Below are positions 24,685 through 33,905 of a DNA stretch of 36,355 nucleotides, piece by piece. The translations under genes were made by a program, and so were the position numbers. The DNA is from Bacilli bacterium (GTDB lineage Bacteria; Bacillota; Bacilli; Paenibacillales; KCTC-25726). The notes beneath the pieces were generated by a model. It did no database searches, was not told the DNA's origin, and saw nothing but the letters and a program-made list of their open reading frames with translations. Each line of letters begins with the position of its first letter. Positions within the stretch are counted from its first letter, which is position 1. The DNA lies in NCBI GenBank assembly GCA_036381315.1, contig DASVDB010000124.1, positions 1 through 36,355 of the forward strand, read 5' to 3'.

Positions 24685-24838
24685 AGCGTAACGTGGAGGA
24701 AAACGTTAGAGCGTAACGTGGAGGAAAACGCCAGAGCGTACGTGTGGAAAAACGTTAGAGCGTACGTGGGGGAGATCGTTAGAACGTTCGTGCAACGGAT
24801 TAGCGGGGGAAAACGCCAGAACGTGCGTACAACAGAGG
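24679..24838 (+). repeat. Degenerate 24-25-bp tandem repeat
   Basis: Units begin CG(TT/CC)AGAGCGTA and end GGAAAA. Two identical 25-bp copies (24679-24703, 24704-24728) are followed by diverged ones at 24729, 24753, 24777 (longer, 37 bp) and 24814. The units abut, without spacers. Confidence 0.8.
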
Positions 24839-24884
24839 CTGATGCTGTGCCGGCAGCGGGTTGGCGGAAAAGACTGGCGCCCGG

Positions 24885-24914
24885 TTATGACTTTGGCATA
24901 AATTGTGGTATACT
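24885..24914 (+). promoter_or_regulatory. Candidate trxA promoter
   Basis: TTATGA (24885-24890), 18-bp spacer, TATACT (24909-24914), about 55 bp before the GTG start. Confidence 0.55.
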
Positions 24915-24968
24915 TTAGATGCCGATAAAAGAGGCTATTCAGTTGTTGCAAAAGGAGGAATCTGGAGA

Positions 24969-25295
24969 GTGGCTATCGTAAATGTATCCGATCAAACGTT
25001 CAAGTCCGAAGTTGAGTCGCAGGACTCGGGAACGGTGCTGGTCGATTTCTGGGCGCCCTGGTGCGGTCCGTGCAAAATGATCGCTCCCGTGCTGGAAGAA
25101 TTGGACGGAGAGATCGGCGAAAAATTAAAGATCGCCAAACTCAATGTCGATGACAACCCGGAAGCGGCTTCGCGTTTTGGTGTTTTGAGCATCCCGACAT
25201 TGATCGTGTTTAAAAACGGCGCACCCGTTGATAAAGTGATCGGTTTTCAATCCAAGGACGCTTTGAAAAATGTGCTATCCCGCCATATTGGCTAA
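24969..25295 (+). CDS. trxA: Thioredoxin TrxA
   Basis: A 108-aa cytoplasmic thiol-disulfide reductase that reduces protein disulfides and serves ribonucleotide reductase and sulfur metabolism. The active site WCGPC has Cys32 and Cys35 in FWAPWCGPCKMIAPVLEEL; the cis-Pro loop is SIPTLIVFKNG. GTG 24969 behind AAAGGAGGAATCTGGAGA gives the standard MAIVNVSDQTF start; in-frame extension to 24903 adds no family sequence and lies between the promoter and the ribosome site. A terminator follows and uvrC lies next. Confidence 0.97.
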   Translation: MAIVNVSDQTFKSEVESQDSGTVLVDFWAPWCGPCKMIAPVLEELDGEIGEKLKIAKLNVDDNPEAASRFGVLSIPTLIVFKNGAPVDKVIGFQSKDALKNVLSRHIG

Positions 25296-25322
25296 GATTT
25301 TACCGGGTGCAAGTTGTTTCAA

Positions 25323-25358
25323 AAAAACCGCTCCTTCGCTTCAGAGAGAGCGGTTTTT
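25323..25358 (+). terminator. Terminator after trxA
   Basis: AAAAACCGCTC (25323-25333) pairs with GAGCGGTTTTT (25348-25358), 27 bp after the stop. uvrC begins 28 bp later. Confidence 0.88.
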
Positions 25359-25386
25359 AAGCATTTGAAAAACGGAGTGAAACCGG

Positions 25387-27255
25387 ATGCCGCCCGAAAA
25401 AATAGACGACCCGAAACTTAGGCTGGAAACAATTCGGCAGAAACTCGCGTTATTGCCGGATAAGCCCGGCTGTTATCTGATGAAAAACTGTGACGGCAAA
25501 ATCATATATGTGGGCAAGGCGAAAGTGCTGAAAAACCGGGTGCGCTCGTATTTCACCGGCACTCATAACGCCAAGACACAGCTGCTAGTCAATGATATTT
25601 GCGATTTTGAATACATTGTCACCGCAAGCAACAAGGAAGCCTTGATCCTGGAATGCAATCTGATCAAGCAATACCACCCCCGCTACAATGTGATGCTGCG
25701 GGATGACAAGACTTATCCGTATATAAAAATTACGAATGAAGAGTACCCGCGCCTGGAGATCACCCGGCAAGTGCGGAAAGACAAGGCAAAATACTTCGGC
25801 CCGTATCCGAACGTCTTTGCCGCCCGGCGAATCAAAAAGCTGCTGGATCGGCTGGTGCCGTTAAGCAAATGCGGCCGGAATGACAAGAAACCGTGCCTTT
25901 ACTATCATATCGGACAGTGCGTATGTCCGTATGTGTTCGGTTACGACAAGAACGAATATGAACGGATGGTGCAGGAGGTTGTCCGCTTTCTGCAGGGCAG
26001 CCATGAAGAAATCAAACAGGATTTGGCGCGAAAGATGCATGAAGCCGCGGAACAGTTGCAGTTTGAACGGGCGAAGGAACTGCGCGATGTGATTGCCGAC
26101 ATCGATACGGTGATGGAAAAGCAGACGATTTCCAGCCCGGACGCCGCAAACCGCGACATTTTCGGTTATGCCGTGGATAAAGGGTGGATGTGCGTCCAGG
26201 TACTGTATATGCGCCAGGGAAAAATGATTGAGCGGCATGCTTCCGTTTTTCCTTTCTATGGCGAGGAATACGACGATTTTATCACCTATGTGACGCAGTA
26301 TTACAGCGAAAATCCCGCATTGCCAAGTGAATTGTTTTTGCCCGCGCCGCCCGAACAGAGCGCGGAGAAAGAGGGCGCAAGCGAATCCGGCGCAGCCGAG
26401 ACCATAAGCGCTCTGGAAAATTGGCTGCATGTGCGCGTGCGCATGCCAAAGCGGGGGCCGAAGCGGAAAATGGTGGAAATGGCTGAGAACAATGCGAAAA
26501 TGGCGCTTGCCGAGAAGTTTCTCATGATGGAACGCGATGAAAGCCGCACGGACAAGGCTGCCGCCAATTTGGCGAAGCTGTTCGGCCTTGAGCATTTGCG
26601 GCGCATTGAAGCGTTCGACAACTCCAACATCCAGGGGACGCATCCCGTTTCCGCGATGGTGGTGTTTACGAACGGCCGCCCGGACCGCAAAGAATACCGC
26701 AAATACAAAATAAAAACGGTCAGTGGGCCGGACGATGTCGCCACCATGCGCGAAGTTATCCGCAGACGGTATGAGCGCGTATTGAAAGAAAATTTGCCCA
26801 TGCCCGATCTGATTATCGTTGACGGCGGCAAGGGGCAAATCGCGGCGGCTATCGATGTGCTGGAGAATGAGTTGGGAATTGCGATTCCGGTTTGCGGTCT
26901 GGTTAAAGACGACAAGCACAAAACTTCGCAATTGATGGCGGGCGATCCTCCGGAAATCATCCCGCTTTCCCGGCATAGCCAGGAGTTTTATTTGCTGCAG
27001 CGCATTCAGGATGAGGTGCATCGGTTCGCCATCACATTCCACCGCGAAACGCGCGGCAAGTCGATGATTTATTCGATGCTGGACGCCATACCGGGCGTCG
27101 GCGCCAAACGCAAAAAAGAGTTGCTGCGCCATTTCGGCTCCGTCAAAAAAATCCGCGAGGCGACATTGGACGATTTCCGCCCGCTCGGATTTGGCGACCA
27201 ATTGAGCCGCCGCATTATCGAAGCGTTGCGGGACGCAATGGAGGACCATTCCTGA
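25387..27255 (+). CDS. uvrC: Excinuclease ABC subunit C (UvrC)
   Basis: The 622-aa nuclease of UvrABC nucleotide excision repair, cutting on both sides of a lesion marked by UvrB. The N-terminal GIY-YIG domain ([28 protein letters not shown]) makes the 3' cut. A CxxxxxxxCxxC-like cysteine patch ([18 protein letters not shown]) and the UVR motif ([15 protein letters not shown]) follow. The RNase H-like C-terminal nuclease is seen in [16 protein letters not shown] and [12 protein letters not shown], and two helix-hairpin-helix motifs close the protein ([18 protein letters not shown] and [15 protein letters not shown]). ATG 25387 follows GGAGTGAAACCGG. Its last 41 bp overlap the convergent protease gene. 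Confidence 0.97.
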   Translation: MPPEKIDDPKLRLETIRQKLALLPDKPGCYLMKNCDGKIIYVGKAKVLKNRVRSYFTGTHNAKTQLLVNDICDFEYIVTASNKEALILECNLIKQYHPRYNVMLRDDKTYPYIKITNEEYPRLEITRQVRKDKAKYFGPYPNVFAARRIKKLLDRLVPLSKCGRNDKKPCLYYHIGQCVCPYVFGYDKNEYERMVQEVVRFLQGSHEEIKQDLARKMHEAAEQLQFERAKELRDVIADIDTVMEKQTISSPDAANRDIFGYAVDKGWMCVQVLYMRQGKMIERHASVFPFYGEEYDDFITYVTQYYSENPALPSELFLPAPPEQSAEKEGASESGAAETISALENWLHVRVRMPKRGPKRKMVEMAENNAKMALAEKFLMMERDESRTDKAAANLAKLFGLEHLRRIEAFDNSNIQGTHPVSAMVVFTNGRPDRKEYRKYKIKTVSGPDDVATMREVIRRRYERVLKENLPMPDLIIVDGGKGQIAAAIDVLENELGIAIPVCGLVKDDKHKTSQLMAGDPPEIIPLSRHSQEFYLLQRIQDEVHRFAITFHRETRGKSMIYSMLDAIPGVGAKRKKELLRHFGSVKKIREATLDDFRPLGFGDQLSRRIIEALRDAMEDHS

Positions 27256-28807
27256 CCTTTCGGTCGTGCAGCCATTTGATGAACAGGGCGATCAACGCCG
27301 GTGACAGGAGGTAGCCGACTCCCGTAAGCGCATTGAGCGTTCCGCCCAAATACATGATGGAAATCCCCATCAAGACCGAGTCCATGCTGGCGTGCGCGAA
27401 CAGCGAGGTCAGCAAACCATAGCGCAAAAAAGCCAAACCGAAAAACAGGCCGAGTATAGTGACCTCAATGAGTCTTGTATAAAAAGGGTAAAACGGATAC
27501 CCGACATGCAACATTGCCCAGAAAAAGCTGGGGATCAGCATGGCGATGAAGGTGTTGCGGAACAGCTTTTTGCACAGGGCGATGCCGAACAACCGGTAAA
27601 CCGCTTCTTCGGAAATGGCCGCAGCCCATGCCAAAAGCGGGAACAAGGCGGGCCAGAACAAATTATAGATCGAACTTGTCGGGTCTTCGACCGACCAAAC
27701 GGCAAAAAGCCTGCCTTCTGTAGCGAACAAGACCGCCTGAATGCCCAAAATGATGGCGGCAATCGCATAACCCCGCAGCATGGCGCGCCTGGTTTGGTTG
27801 CCAAAGTCGGGTTCCCGCCATGCCGGCCATACTTTTTTGCCGAAGCTTTTCCACAGGCTGTCGCCCACCGTCAACGCCAAATATGTTAACGTCCCCATCA
27901 ACAGAATCGTGATCTGGTTGAACACGACCGCTAACGTTCCGTACAGGCTGTTGTCCGTCATGGCGCGCATTCCCGGGTACGCATTGATATTATAAATTGC
28001 GTAGATGGCAACAAACGCCAACGTCAGCAATAACCCTCTGCGAAACGAAATGAACCGCTTGCGGATTACGGCGGTTGCAATGGCGCCGATTGTAAGCAGC
28101 AAGCCAACAAGCAAGCCCAATATGCCGATTCGTTCGGCGGATTGTTGCTGATGGTCCATCCAGCCCGTAAACGATTGCGGCAAAACGAATGAAGGGGAGA
28201 ATTCCACGGGGATCTTTCCCCGCATGGCGATCCGGATCTGCAAATACGCCTGGCCAATTTGTTCCTTCTTGTCCGTGAACACCCACAAACCGTCCGATTG
28301 TTGAAAGGATGCCGCAAATCGCGCGGGGTCATAACCCATGGCCGCAAGCCAGGACTTGGCCATATTCGGATCCGGCGCGTTAACCGGATCACCTACGCCG
28401 CCGGTTTGCGCCCAGCCGAAGACCGTTCCCGAGCGGATGTCGACGTCCGCTTTATATTTCTTTTTCCCGGCGGAATCGGCAAGTTCCACTTCATAGTAGT
28501 CGATCGGGAAATCGGGATACGTCTTGGCGAATGCTTCCGTCAAATGTTCTTTTTGCAAATAACCGCTTAAGCGATCATGCGATTGGAACACAACGAATGA
28601 TTGATCCGCATGCACCGCAAACTGGCTGCGCAGAAAATCCGCCGCATGCGCCGCCGCTTTTTCCCTGGATATGGCCGGTTGCACTTCCTCGCTATTTTCA
28701 TCCGCATTCAACGCGAAAAAAACGACCGCGCCAACAATCGCCAATAAAATCAATACGAACGCTTCCCCATTTTTCGCTAACCGCGACGGTTTGCGCACAG
28801 AAGTCAT
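27215..28807 (-). CDS. CPBP-family intramembrane metalloprotease with N-terminal PepSY-like region
   Basis: A 530-aa membrane protein. After a first membrane helix (15-33) comes a long extracytoplasmic region (about 40-225) with PepSY-like helix-strand patterns ([38 protein letters not shown]). About eight further membrane segments follow. The C-terminal CPBP (Abi, Rce1-like) protease core has all three motifs: EEAVYR (Glu-Glu-x-x-x-Arg), FFWAMLH and HASMD. Relatives cleave prenylated or other membrane peptides, mature bacteriocins, or process anti-sigma factors; the target here is unknown. ATG 28807 lies behind AAGGAGCAATCAC. Its 3' end overlaps uvrC by 41 bp, tail to tail. Function beyond family level is not inferable. 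Confidence 0.85.
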   Translation of the reverse strand: MTSVRKPSRLAKNGEAFVLILLAIVGAVVFFALNADENSEEVQPAISREKAAAHAADFLRSQFAVHADQSFVVFQSHDRLSGYLQKEHLTEAFAKTYPDFPIDYYEVELADSAGKKKYKADVDIRSGTVFGWAQTGGVGDPVNAPDPNMAKSWLAAMGYDPARFAASFQQSDGLWVFTDKKEQIGQAYLQIRIAMRGKIPVEFSPSFVLPQSFTGWMDHQQQSAERIGILGLLVGLLLTIGAIATAVIRKRFISFRRGLLLTLAFVAIYAIYNINAYPGMRAMTDNSLYGTLAVVFNQITILLMGTLTYLALTVGDSLWKSFGKKVWPAWREPDFGNQTRRAMLRGYAIAAIILGIQAVLFATEGRLFAVWSVEDPTSSIYNLFWPALFPLLAWAAAISEEAVYRLFGIALCKKLFRNTFIAMLIPSFFWAMLHVGYPFYPFYTRLIEVTILGLFFGLAFLRYGLLTSLFAHASMDSVLMGISIMYLGGTLNALTGVGYLLSPALIALFIKWLHDRKVRNGPPLRPATLR

Positions 28808-28893
28808 GTGATTGCTCCTTGGTCCTGTTATTTTCCAGTTCTAAATTACCATAAAATGCTTCACTTATGCCAATTTATTCCTCATTTCATTTG

Positions 28894-28921
28894 TTGACAG
28901 GATGGAGATGTTAGATAAAAT
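28894..28921 (+). promoter_or_regulatory. Promoter of ktrB
   Basis: Consensus TTGACA (28894-28899), 16-bp spacer, TAAAAT (28916-28921). It predicts a leader of about 78 nt, too short for a ydaO-type c-di-AMP riboswitch. Confidence 0.65.
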
Positions 28922-29005
28922 AAGAGAATCGGTAAAAGATGCCGCAAAAGCGGTCGAATAATGGCGGATTGAGTTCGGGTTTGGCCGCGGGTAAGGAGTC
29001 GGGAC

Positions 29006-30349
29006 ATGAAATCGCTGCATCGCAATCTGAGTTTGTCGCCGCCGCAAATTCTCGTCTCGGGATTTGCACTGATCATTTTCGTGGGCGCCATCTTGCTGTC
29101 GCTGCCTGTATCGTCCGCGGACGGCAAGGCATTTCCGCTGATTGACGCGTTTTTTACGGCGACTTCGGCAACTTGCGTGACGGGGCTTGTCGTCGTCGAC
29201 ACGGGAACGCATTTCAGCGTTTTCGGGCAGATCGTGTTGCTTTTACTTATCCAGGTCGGCGGTCTGGGCTTCATGACCATGTCGTCGCTGTTTGCGTTCA
29301 TGCTGCGCAAGCGGATCACCTTTCGCGAACGGCTTGTTCTGCAGCAGGCCATGAACCAGACCAGTATGGAAGGCATTGTGCGGTTGATCCGCAAAGTCAT
29401 TTTATATTCATTAACGATTGAAGCGGTCGGGGCGGTTGTGTTGACGCTTCGCTGGTCGCTCGATATGCGTTTTGGCGATGCGGCGTATTTTGGCGTGTTC
29501 CATGCCGTTTCGCTGTTCAACAACGCCGGTTTCGATCTGTTTGGCGAATTTAAAAGCCTGGCGGAATATGCCGCCGATCCGGTAATCAATATAATGGCCA
29601 TGTTTTTGATTTTTACGGGTGGAATCGGCTTTGTCGTGCTCGCGGAGATTGTCGATTGGTCTCGTTACCGCAAAAAGCTTTCCCTGCACAGCAAAGTCGC
29701 TCTAACGACCACCGTTTTTCTGATTCTTTTCGGAGCTATCGTCCTGTTCATCTTTGAATTCAGCAATGCCAAAACGTCCGGGCAACTGAACTGGTCGGGA
29801 AAAATTCTGTCCGCATTTTTCCAGTCCGTATCGTCGCGGACGGCTGGAGCAAATACGCTTAATATCGCCGACATGCGGCAAGCTTCGCAGTTTTTCCTCA
29901 TTCTGCTCATGTTTATCGGCGCATCCCCGGGTTCAACCGGCGGCGGGATCAAAACGACTACTTTTGCCGCGCTGATAGCGGCGATGATCGCGATGTTCCG
30001 CGGCAAGGAAGATGTTGTGCTGTTTCGCTTCCGCTTGGGCAAGGACCGGATCTACAAAGCGCTGACGATTACGCTGTTCTCGTTGTTTTTGATCATTCTC
30101 GGGGCGATGGTGCTGTCCACAACGGAAGACCACCAATTTTTGATGATTTTGTTTGAAGCGACTTCGGCGTTCAGCACGGTCGGCTTGTCCATGGGCTTGA
30201 CGCCGACTTTGACGGTTTTCGGCAAGATTATCATCATGCTGATGATGTTTATCGGCCGTTTGGGTCCGCTCACAATGGTGTACGCCTTGAACAAAAAGAC
30301 GCCGAAAGAGCTGTACCGCCATCCCGAAGGGAAGATCATCATCGGATGA
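29006..30349 (+). CDS. ktrB: Ktr/Trk-type potassium transporter membrane subunit KtrB
   Basis: A 447-aa K+ (Na+-dependent) channel-like transporter of the TrkH/KtrB family with four M1-P-M2 repeats. The four pore-loop glycine signatures are visible: ATCVTGLVV, NNAGFDLFG, SSRTAGANT and FSTVGLSMG; the intramembrane loop in the third repeat is GASPGSTGGGIKTTTF. The length matches Bacillus KtrB/KtrD rather than the longer TrkH. ATG 29006 follows GTAAGGAGTCGGGAC. The regulatory RCK partner (KtrA) is not within the window, as in the unlinked ktrC/ktrD arrangement. It is convergent with the LysR gene, 23 bp apart. Confidence 0.93.
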   Translation: MKSLHRNLSLSPPQILVSGFALIIFVGAILLSLPVSSADGKAFPLIDAFFTATSATCVTGLVVVDTGTHFSVFGQIVLLLLIQVGGLGFMTMSSLFAFMLRKRITFRERLVLQQAMNQTSMEGIVRLIRKVILYSLTIEAVGAVVLTLRWSLDMRFGDAAYFGVFHAVSLFNNAGFDLFGEFKSLAEYAADPVINIMAMFLIFTGGIGFVVLAEIVDWSRYRKKLSLHSKVALTTTVFLILFGAIVLFIFEFSNAKTSGQLNWSGKILSAFFQSVSSRTAGANTLNIADMRQASQFFLILLMFIGASPGSTGGGIKTTTFAALIAAMIAMFRGKEDVVLFRFRLGKDRIYKALTITLFSLFLIILGAMVLSTTEDHQFLMILFEATSAFSTVGLSMGLTPTLTVFGKIIIMLMMFIGRLGPLTMVYALNKKTPKELYRHPEGKIIIG

Positions 30350-30372
30350 TCGTCGGATCAGCGGATAAGCAA

Positions 30373-31263
30373 TTATTTCGCATATTGGCGCTGAACCAGC
30401 TGGATAAAGCGGATCGCCGCGTCATTCAGCGTGTCCGGATCGTTGTAAATCAACGAAGTTGTCCGCACGGTTTGCCGCAATTCGGCGATCAGGACTTGCG
30501 CGAGTCCATTGTCGTCAAGCATATTTTGGCGCAAATAGGATTCCGGCAGCAAGGCCGCCAGATGGCAAGTGGCAATGAGCCGCAAGATGGCTTCGAACGA
30601 GTCGATTTCCATCTTGATTTCCGGCATGACGGAATAGCGGTGAAACAGATCATCCATGAGAATGCGGTACCAGGTGCCTTTGGAAAATACGATCATCGGC
30701 ATCCGGTTGAGATCCCGGATTTTCGCCTCGCCAACGGCTGCCAGCGGATGGCGCTGCGGCACGACCAGCGTGAGATGGTCGTCAAACAGCGGAATGCAAT
30801 TTAGCGAGCGGTCGGAAATGGCCGACGCGACCAGACCGACATCGACTTTTTTCTCCTTGACCAGCGTGACGATTTCATGCGTTTTGCCGGTTACCGTCTT
30901 GATATCGGTTGTGGCGTCATATTGCCGCATAAGCGAAATGACATCGGGCAACGTCGATTGCAATGTGGTCAGACTCGCCCCCAGCGTCAGGCTTTCCTTG
31001 TCCAACCCATTGTGGCGGAGAAGTTCCTGCGCAAATCTTTTTTGCAGCATTCTGAACTCCAGGGCGAAGTCGTAAGCGATGCGCCCGGATTCCGTCAATT
31101 CCAGCCTCTTGCCGCGTCTTGTGAACAAGTTGATCCCCAGATTTTCTTCCAGCAGGCGGATTTTCCGCGATAATGCGGGCTGGGAAAGGTTCAGCACGCG
31201 TGAAGCCTTGTTTAAACTGGATAATTCCACTACGGTCGCAAAAATCTCCAAATCCTCAATCAT
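30373..31263 (-). CDS. LysR-family transcriptional regulator divergent from sdhCAB
   Basis: A 296-aa regulator: N-terminal winged helix-turn-helix (LEIFATVVELSSLNKASRVL followed by NLSQPALSRKIRLLEE) and a two-lobed effector domain from about residue 90. Start ATG 31263 has GGGGGACAGC upstream. Divergent placement 222 bp from the succinate dehydrogenase operon makes sdhCAB a likely target, as LysR proteins usually control adjacent divergent genes. The co-inducer is unknown. It lacks features that would name it CcpC with confidence. Confidence 0.88.
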   Translation of the reverse strand: MIEDLEIFATVVELSSLNKASRVLNLSQPALSRKIRLLEENLGINLFTRRGKRLELTESGRIAYDFALEFRMLQKRFAQELLRHNGLDKESLTLGASLTTLQSTLPDVISLMRQYDATTDIKTVTGKTHEIVTLVKEKKVDVGLVASAISDRSLNCIPLFDDHLTLVVPQRHPLAAVGEAKIRDLNRMPMIVFSKGTWYRILMDDLFHRYSVMPEIKMEIDSFEAILRLIATCHLAALLPESYLRQNMLDDNGLAQVLIAELRQTVRTTSLIYNDPDTLNDAAIRFIQLVQRQYAK

Positions 31264-31316
31264 AGCTGTCCCCCGTTAAACCAATTCTTTTTCATCGCGT
31301 TGCATATATGTTTTGT

Positions 31317-31354
31317 TTATAACAGATTATAATATATCGGCAATTCCATTATAA
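31317..31354. promoter_or_regulatory. TTATAA triplet in the LysR-sdhC intergenic region
   Basis: TTATAA recurs at 31317-31322, 31327-31332 (10 bp apart, one helical turn) and 31349-31354. The first pair forms a T-N11-A-like dyad as LysR sites do, but AT-richness makes this weak. Confidence 0.3.
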
Positions 31355-31485
31355 GCGAGTTAGGTGTAAACTGGTACAGGACACAAATTGTTCACAAAAT
31401 CCTGGCTTGAATGCATGGAAGTACAGGTTTGCTTGGAAGAATATGTGTTACCGAAACTAATTTTTGAGGAGGGAAACAGCGCAGT

Positions 31486-32127
31486 ATGGCTTACAATTCT
31501 TACTACGCCCGCAAAATCCATTCGCTGCTCGGTGTTATTCCAATCGGTTTTTTTCTGATTGAACACTTTTTATCCAATTATGAATCGGTGAATGGCAATG
31601 CGGCGTTCACAAAGCAGGTGGAATGGCTGCATCATTTGCCGTTCCTGTTTTTTCTTGAATTGTTTTTGGTCTGGCTGCCTTTGCTTTACCATGGCATATA
31701 CGGCCTGTACATGACCTACCAGTCGCAAATTAACGTCGGCAGATACGGCTATTATCGCAACTGGATGTATACATTGCAGCGCGTCACCGGTGTCATCACA
31801 TTTATTTTCATTGTCTGGCACGTGGCGCAGACCCGGCTTCAGGTAGCTTTGGGCAATGTAGCGTATGAAGATTTGGGCAAACTTATGGTGGATGTGTTCG
31901 CCAATCCGGTCAGTTTGACCTTGTATATCATTGCGATTGTGGCCGCCTCGTTCCATTTTGCCAACGGCATGTGGCTATTCCTCGCGCAATGGGGAATCAC
32001 GGTGGGCCCGCGGGCACAGCGCATTTCTTCCGTTGTTTGGATGGTATTTTTTGTCGTGTTTGCGCTTGTCGGCATTTTGGCGGCGCTTGGCTTTAGAGAT
32101 CCCGACTTTTTCACGAAAGGAGTGTAG
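31486..32127 (+). CDS. sdhC: Succinate dehydrogenase cytochrome b558 subunit SdhC
   Basis: A 213-aa membrane anchor with five transmembrane helices binding two b hemes and reducing menaquinone in complex II. The likely axial heme ligands are His27 (LIEHFL), His69 (LLYHGIYGL), His112 (FIVWHVAQTR) and His157 (ASFHFANGMW), which align with the Bacillus set H28/H70/H113/H155. ATG 31486 follows GAGGAGGGAAACAGCGCAGT, a somewhat long spacing. First gene of sdhCAB. Confidence 0.95.
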   Translation: MAYNSYYARKIHSLLGVIPIGFFLIEHFLSNYESVNGNAAFTKQVEWLHHLPFLFFLELFLVWLPLLYHGIYGLYMTYQSQINVGRYGYYRNWMYTLQRVTGVITFIFIVWHVAQTRLQVALGNVAYEDLGKLMVDVFANPVSLTLYIIAIVAASFHFANGMWLFLAQWGITVGPRAQRISSVVWMVFFVVFALVGILAALGFRDPDFFTKGV

Positions 32128-32130
32128 AAC

Positions 32131-33876
32131 GTGGCAAAAACTAAACTGATTGTAGTCGGCGGCGGTCTCGCCGGTTTGATGGCAACCATTAAGGCGGCGG
32201 AGGCGGAAGTCCACGTTGATCTGTTCTCGCTCGTTCCGGTAAAACGTTCGCATTCCGTTTGCGCTCAGGGCGGAATTAACGGCGCGGTGAACACGAAAGG
32301 CGAGGGCGATTCCCCCTGGATTCATTTTGACGACACCATTTACGGCGGCGACTTTTTGGCCAACCAGCCTCCGGTCAAGGCGATGTGCGAGGCGGCTCCC
32401 GGCATCATCAATCTGATGGACCGCATGGGCGTCATGTTCAACCGCACTCCGGAAGGATTGCTGGATTTCCGCCGGTTCGGCGGCACAAAACATCATCGCA
32501 CGGCATTCGCCGGGGCCACGACCGGGCAGCAATTGTTGTACGCGCTGGATGAGCAGGTTAGGCGTCATGAAGTGGCAGGCTTTGTCACCAAATATGAGCA
32601 GTACGAATTTTTATCGCTGGTCATTGACGATGACGGCGTTTGCCGCGGCATTACCGCGCAAAATTTGCGGTCGATGGAAATATCCGTGTTCAAAGCGGAT
32701 GCGGTCATTTTGGCAACCGGCGGTCCGGGCATTATTTTCGGCAAATCGACGAACTCGATCATCAATACCGGAACAGCGGCAAGCGCGGCCTATCAGCAAG
32801 GCGTTTACTATGCGAATGGCGAATTTATCCAGATTCACCCGACCGCAATTCCCGGCGACGACAAGCTGCGCTTGATGTCCGAATCGGCGCGCGGCGAAGG
32901 CGGACGCATTTGGACGTATAAAGACGGAAAACCGTGGTATTTCCTGGAAGAGCGTTATCCGGCATACGGCAATCTTGTGCCGCGCGATATTGCGACAAGG
33001 GAAATCTTCAACGTCGTTGTCGATATGAAGCTCGGCATCAACGGGGAGAACATGGTGTATCTGGACTTGTCCCATAAAGATCCGAAAGAGCTGGACGTCA
33101 AGCTCGGCGGGATTATCGAAATTTATGAGAAATTTATGGGCGACGATCCGCGGAAAATTCCGATGAAAATTTTCCCGGCCGTGCATTATTCCATGGGCGG
33201 CATGTGGGTCGACTACAATCAGATGACCAACATTCCCGGATTATTCGCGGCGGGCGAATGCGAATACCAATATCACGGCGCCAACCGCCTTGGGGCAAAC
33301 TCGCTGTTGTCCTCGATTTTTGGCGGCATGGTGGCCGGACCGAAAGCGATCGAGTACATCAAAGGTTTGAAAAAAGCGACGGAAGACGTGGCGGAGGCTC
33401 CGTTCAACAACGAATTGAAACGGCAAACCGAAAAGTTCGCCAATATCATGAAAATGGACGGTCCGGAAAATCCGTATATGCTGCATAAGGAATTGGGCGA
33501 ATGGATGACCAATAACGTGACGGTCGTACGTTACAATAAAAAGCTGCAGGAAACCGACGAGAAAATTCAGGAATTGATGGAGCGCTACAAACGCGTCGGA
33601 CTTCCCGACAAATCGCTCTGGAGCAATCAGGGCGCGTCGTTCACGCGCCAACTGTGGAACATGCTGCAATTAGCCCGCGTCATTACGATCGGCGCGCTCA
33701 AGCGGAATGAAAGCCGCGGCGCCCATTACAAGCCGGAGTTTCCGAAGCGGGACGACGAAAATTTCCTGAAAACAACCATCGCCAAATACACGCCGGACGG
33801 CCCGGAAATTTCGTACGAACCGGTGGATATCTCCTTGATCCCGCCGCGGGAACGTGATTATACAAAAGAACACTAA
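32131..33876 (+). CDS. sdhA: Succinate dehydrogenase flavoprotein subunit SdhA
   Basis: A 581-aa peripheral subunit carrying covalent FAD, oxidising succinate to fumarate. The FAD-binding start VVGGGLAGLMA, the segment RSHSVCAQGGINGAVN (containing the usual flavin-linking His region), the active-site loop HPTAIPGDDKLRL, ESARGEGGRIW, and GGMWVDYNQMTNIPGLFAAGEC are all present. GTG 32131 is four bases after the sdhC stop and follows AAAGGAGTGTAGAAC. The close Bacillus-type sequence fits a menaquinone enzyme. sdhB follows after 29 bp. Confidence 0.96.
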   Translation: MAKTKLIVVGGGLAGLMATIKAAEAEVHVDLFSLVPVKRSHSVCAQGGINGAVNTKGEGDSPWIHFDDTIYGGDFLANQPPVKAMCEAAPGIINLMDRMGVMFNRTPEGLLDFRRFGGTKHHRTAFAGATTGQQLLYALDEQVRRHEVAGFVTKYEQYEFLSLVIDDDGVCRGITAQNLRSMEISVFKADAVILATGGPGIIFGKSTNSIINTGTAASAAYQQGVYYANGEFIQIHPTAIPGDDKLRLMSESARGEGGRIWTYKDGKPWYFLEERYPAYGNLVPRDIATREIFNVVVDMKLGINGENMVYLDLSHKDPKELDVKLGGIIEIYEKFMGDDPRKIPMKIFPAVHYSMGGMWVDYNQMTNIPGLFAAGECEYQYHGANRLGANSLLSSIFGGMVAGPKAIEYIKGLKKATEDVAEAPFNNELKRQTEKFANIMKMDGPENPYMLHKELGEWMTNNVTVVRYNKKLQETDEKIQELMERYKRVGLPDKSLWSNQGASFTRQLWNMLQLARVITIGALKRNESRGAHYKPEFPKRDDENFLKTTIAKYTPDGPEISYEPVDISLIPPRERDYTKEH

Positions 33877-33905
33877 GAAAGAACCAAGAAGGGAGTAGAT
33901 CGGAC

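Larger units (their letters stand above)
24270..24968. other. Repeat-rich gap between the YqzM-like gene and trxA
   Basis: About 700 bp with no supported gene. It holds a tandem and dispersed repeat family (24379-24684), a degenerate 24-25-bp tandem array (24679-24838) and the trxA promoter (24885-24914). The short open frames here are formed by the repeats. Confidence 0.7.

Noticed and set aside
24679-24838. CRISPR-like array
   Set aside because: Units abut directly with no unique spacers, drift in length and sequence, and no cas genes are present.
25861-27249. 462-codon antisense open frame within uvrC
   Set aside because: Runs opposite an unmistakable uvrC; composition-driven shadow frame with no recognisable motif.
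28902-28961. 19-codon leader peptide (MEMLDKIRESVKDAAK...) before ktrB
   Set aside because: Its ATG lies between the -35 and -10 of the ktrB promoter, so the transcript would begin downstream of it, and it has no ribosome site.
28922-29005. c-di-AMP (ydaO-type) riboswitch ahead of ktrB
   Set aside because: The leader predicted from the promoter is only about 78 nt, too short, and conserved ydaO elements were not seen.
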